Of a stretch of DNA of 64,000 nucleotides, positions 60,401 to 64,000 are shown piece by piece; position 1 is the stretch's first letter, and each line of letters opens with the position of its first letter. The stretch comes from Apteryx mantelli. Taxonomy: Eukaryota > Chordata > Aves > Apterygiformes > Apterygidae. The translations under genes were made by a program, and so were the position numbers. The stretch is from the NCBI RefSeq assembly GCF_036417845.1, contig NC_089980.1, forward strand, positions 64,850,501-64,914,500. The letters run 5' to 3'. The notes below the pieces were generated by a model, which saw only the letters and a program-made list of their open reading frames with translations, searched no databases and was not told the DNA's origin.

Positions 60401-63163
60401 AGTAATCTATTTAAAATTGCCTCTGTGGTAACAAAAGCCATAAAAATACCTTTTAATGCAACACTAATATGCAGCTGTTTTTGTGGTATAAAATGGAGGT
60501 GTGTATATAAAAGTGTGGACAAAATAGATAAGTAGAATTTCAGGTGTTCCAACAAAATATACTAATGGCTCTTACTCTTCTGGCATGTAATAAACCTTAG
60601 TTTTCCAAGTTCTGTGAAAAGTACAAAAAATAAGGAACATTCCAATGAGTAGGTATGAATAGGTTTAATTTTTATGTATTAAAAATACAAATTCCAGCTC
60701 CCAGCTATCCCTTGGTTTATGTGAGGACATGGTTTCCTCTCTTGACTTTGGTGGAAGAGTGCCATCTACTGAACTGCTTGAATTGTACCTTAGTTTTTCA
60801 TTTGTGGTAATAATTTTGTGCTAACCTATAAAATTTTCACTACTACTTTGGTAGTATTGAAATAGTAAGTTTCTCAGTTCTTTTAATGTAACTACTGGTT
60901 TTGCAAATCACCAGAGTAGAAATTGAGGAGGCTTCATAGAAAATTGAAAACACTAGGCTTTGTAAGGACTGTGTTACATAATACCTAGACTAGCAATAAG
61001 AGGATAGTTTGTGATGGTTTCTGTCTGTCTGTGGCTAACTTTAAAATCTTAAGTGCATTCTGAGAGGAGAAGACTTAGAACGTCTCTCTGTGCCTTTGGC
61101 AGGCTTTGGGGGGACTCTCCTGAGACCCATTTATTGTGTTATGTTGGAATTGGGATTTAGACACAGTATTAAATGAAATATTTGAAAAGCAGCAGCATTG
61201 CTCATGAGCAGTGCTTTAGGTGTTTGAAAGATGTTCCAATTTGTAACCACTACCAATATAAGTTGGGGGAATAGATTATCATGTCAACTTGGTATAGGTA
61301 GAGGAGTAAATTTAGATCACAAATCAAGCTCGTAGATACTAGTTTCTGCTTTTTGTCTGCATGGTGAAAGCGTTGGTACCTATGTTTTATATCTCTCTAA
61401 TCACTTCAGCAGATGTTACCTTGCAGCTCTGCTAGTAAATACTTTAAAAGTCTGAGACCAAAATAATGCTGTATTTGCATTAAAATCTTGAAAAAAAAAT
61501 CCTGATGATGAATTAAACTTTCTCCAAAGATTATTTGGGAGAGGGAGTCATTTCCATCAGTAATCTAGTGCAAAATGGTGTGGGAAGCAGAAGGGTAGAT
61601 TTGAGCTTCACCTGCAAGTTAAGTGTTGAAGGATTGTATCCAAAGGGAGAGCTAATATCACTATCGAGAAATAGACCACAGCAAAATCTGGGGGAGGAAT
61701 TCATACCCATGAATGAATTTATAAGTCTTTAACTTCAGTTGGCCTTTAAGGGTATCTCCTTTTCTACAGCTAGACCTACTAGCACCTTGTCTTGGTAATA
61801 TTGTTAGTTCTGTGTACGTTAGTCACTTGCTTTTTATGCCTTCTTTCTCACAGCTGAGAAAAGGTAAAAAGGCAAGTGAGTGAAAGTGGATATCTGAAGA
61901 GTGATAAATTAAACAGCAAAGGTGAAGGATGGGGCAAAACCAGCTTTGGGATAAGAGAAGAATTGAACAGGATTAATAGTTAATTTGGAAAACAAGGCCC
62001 TGCTGCCAAAAGGAAAGGTGACCTGTGAGTGAGAATGACAACCTCTCTGAAAGGGGAAGGAAATATTAACTGAGTGATGGGAGAGGGACAGAAGAAAGAC
62101 CAGTGAGCATAGCTTATATAAGTTGTGATAGTGCTTGGGGTCTTGTTCTGGGACAAAAAGATTTAAAGGATTAATGAGATACAAGTGAAACTTGTGTTCC
62201 ACTTGTGTGAAACTACAAGTGAAAGCAGACTAGCTACTTCTCAGGTTGGAGGGAGGGGGCTGAAGGATGGGTTGTGTTTGAACCAAGTTGATCTTGAACG
62301 GCTATTGATTACAAGTAGTGGCATCTATCATTAATATCTCTTATTTTGTGTCTCACAAATAACTGAAAAGGACTTGTTTGGCAGGCAAGAGTTAAGGGAA
62401 GTATTTTAGATCATTCTGTGTTTCCCCAAAGTAGGGAATGAGAGAGACTTTTGGACCTACCAAGGAATTGCTATGCGGTCAAAAAGCAGTGTTGACAGAC
62501 AGTAATTGATTGGGCTAGGGCTGGCTAGGTTCTTGGAAAACATTAAATTGTCCTTCTTATTAGATAATATCAATGGTTCTCCATATGTTTTCATAAGTTA
62601 AACTAAATAGATATATAAAAATGCACTTAACATCCAGTTTAGCATGTCTTATTTGTTAATGCTGCTGTTGGCAATGTCTGCACAAACTATTTGGACACGA
62701 AGAGGAGACGTTTTTCTTCCTTGAACTGTTTTTCAGTACTAGGAGTGTAGAATGGCTTTTAGTCTTGGCCAAGAAACTATAGACAGAAGAAGCCTGATTA
62801 ATTATTAATATTGTGATATTGCAAATGATACCCAAAGATAGTTGAGGTAGGATATTTATAATAACATGTTAAAATTTGACACTAAAATTAAACTGGCTTG
62901 TATGCATGACAGATGAACAGAACTGGGAAGTGTGAAACAATACAGAGTTTGCTTCTGGATTTTGATAAAGGTCTTTCAAAATATTTAATAATTTCCTGAT
63001 CCTGTTCTTCTGTATATAGGCTTTCCAAAAACTGTAGCAGGTTAGCAGTTGCAACACATTTCAATAAATCTTGCATAGTCAGAGGAACTATTATGCAGAT
63101 GTATTTGTAGCAATTTCCTTCTCTTTTCCCTTGCCTTCTGCTCTTTTCCCTGCCTCCCTCCCA

Positions 63164-63180
63164 CCCCCCCCCCCAAAAAA
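63164..63180 (+). repeat. Poly(C)-poly(A) run
   Basis: Eleven C followed by six A, at the end of a pyrimidine-rich tract (63110-63174) in intron 2. Confidence 0.9.
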
Positions 63181-64000
63181 GCTCCAGATTAGTCTCCTCT
63201 TCTGCATTGTTAGTGCTGCACACACTAGTGCTGAAGCACAGCTTTTAAGCTCAAGTAGTAGGGGTGGCTTACATGTGAATGACATGTTTTCTCAGAAAAC
63301 AAGATGGGTAAAATCAAAGAAAGCCTGTAGCATTGTTAGTTTTGTTTGAAAACATTATGTTGTTTAATCTAAATTGATGCTTTTACTTGTTCATTTAACA
63401 GCATGCTTTGCTATCTGTGAATTATGCATATGGAAACTTATTAAATTCTGTTTCCTGCTTGATTTTAAATCATGGATTTTTAATCCTGTTTGCATTTGTA
63501 CTACTTAATTACATCTCTTTCTGAAGAAAGATTGCCTCTTACTGGCAGCTATCAGAAAATGTCTACCAAATACAGCCTTTGCAGAAAATCTCATGGCACT
63601 TTTGATAGCTGTTTGGGAAATGCTATGTTTGTACATATTTTTATAAGTAACTGTGACGTTTAACATGAAGCATTTTGACTCCTAGCTACTATCTTTGGTA
63701 GAAAATAAATCAGATACAATCACTCACTATCCATTGCAAATCAGTTTCTACACAAATCAGTTTAATGATTTTTTTTAAACTTTGAAACATAAAATTCAGT
63801 ATAATTTAAGTCCAAAAAAGATATTTTTGCTTTAAAATTGCTACATCTTCCTGTATAGAGAAACAAGTTAATGAACTTTAACTGAGGTCTATGTACTTTG
63901 GTGTTTTCCAAGATAGGTCTCCTTTACTTTCATCTTTTTAACCTAAGATCATCTCAAATACTTTTTTGGACAAACATAAACTATGTGAATGCAGCTTCTT

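Larger units (their letters stand above)
42024..64000 (+). other. STXBP5: STXBP5 intron 2 (at least 22 kb, continues beyond the window)
   Basis: Intron starting at the GTATCC donor after exon 2. A by-eye scan for the conserved exon 3 and 4 peptides found no match, so the intron seems to run to the end. It contains one LTR, young and old CR1 fragments, an old MIR/L2-like tail, A/T runs and otherwise unassigned AT-rich sequence. Nothing else coding is supported; open frames of 60-98 codons lack domains. AT-rich, motif-dense stretches at about 60120-60500 and 63340-63640 could be conserved regulatory DNA, but this cannot be judged without alignment. Confidence 0.8.

Noticed and set aside
42024-64000. 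STXBP5 exon 3 and later exons
   Set aside because: Looked by eye for sequence able to encode the conserved peptide after GALR-L and the following blade; no match with splice sites was found, so no further exon is called.
1-64000. CRISPR arrays, tRNA, rRNA, bacterial operons
   Set aside because: None seen; the sequence is vertebrate nuclear DNA.

Overview
The window looks like avian nuclear DNA. The evidence is CR1 (chicken repeat 1) LINEs of several ages, some with the avian-type 3' tail of short ATTCTGTG-like repeats; TG...CA long terminal repeats; an AT-rich, intron-like background; and one CpG island at the first exon of a recognisable vertebrate gene. No prokaryotic signal, CRISPR array, tRNA or rRNA was seen. 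I cannot name the species.

Layout. 1-39000 is intergenic DNA upstream of the gene, with no host coding exon I can support. It holds a near-complete CR1 on the minus strand (4504-8200) with two open reading frames, an ORF1 remnant with an SGNH-esterase fold and a 977-codon ORF2 (endonuclease plus reverse transcriptase). It also holds an old CR1 tail (8889-9340, minus), an internally deleted CR1 (14670-16027, plus), a very old CR1 (25620-26640, minus), a GC-rich block of unknown origin (30786-31006), a CR1 tail (33265-33425, plus) and a solo-LTR-like block (33845-34276, minus).

39000-40620 is a CpG island with the promoter and 5' region of STXBP5 (tomosyn-1), transcribed on the plus strand. 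Coding exon 1 is 40101-40253 and exon 2 is 41926-42023, both phase-consistent with flanking GT/AG sites. From 42024 to the window end is intron 2, at least 22 kb. It contains an LTR (44676-45387, minus), old and young CR1 fragments, an old MIR/L2-like tail and simple repeats. Exon 3 was looked for by eye and not found.

How it works together: the only host gene is STXBP5, whose product binds syntaxin and SNAP-25 and restrains vesicle priming. Its leader region carries three short upstream ORFs, one of them a bare AUG-stop in a strong Kozak context. The rest is transposon history. The most notable point is that two separate CR1 insertions carry alanine in place of the expected catalytic aspartate of the endonuclease SDH motif, while ORF2 of the longer copy is otherwise uninterrupted. 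No wholly new biological system was recognised; the best leads are this CR1 lineage, the STXBP5 uORFs, a bZIP-site cluster at 1386-1660 and the GC-rich block at 30.8-31.0 kb.
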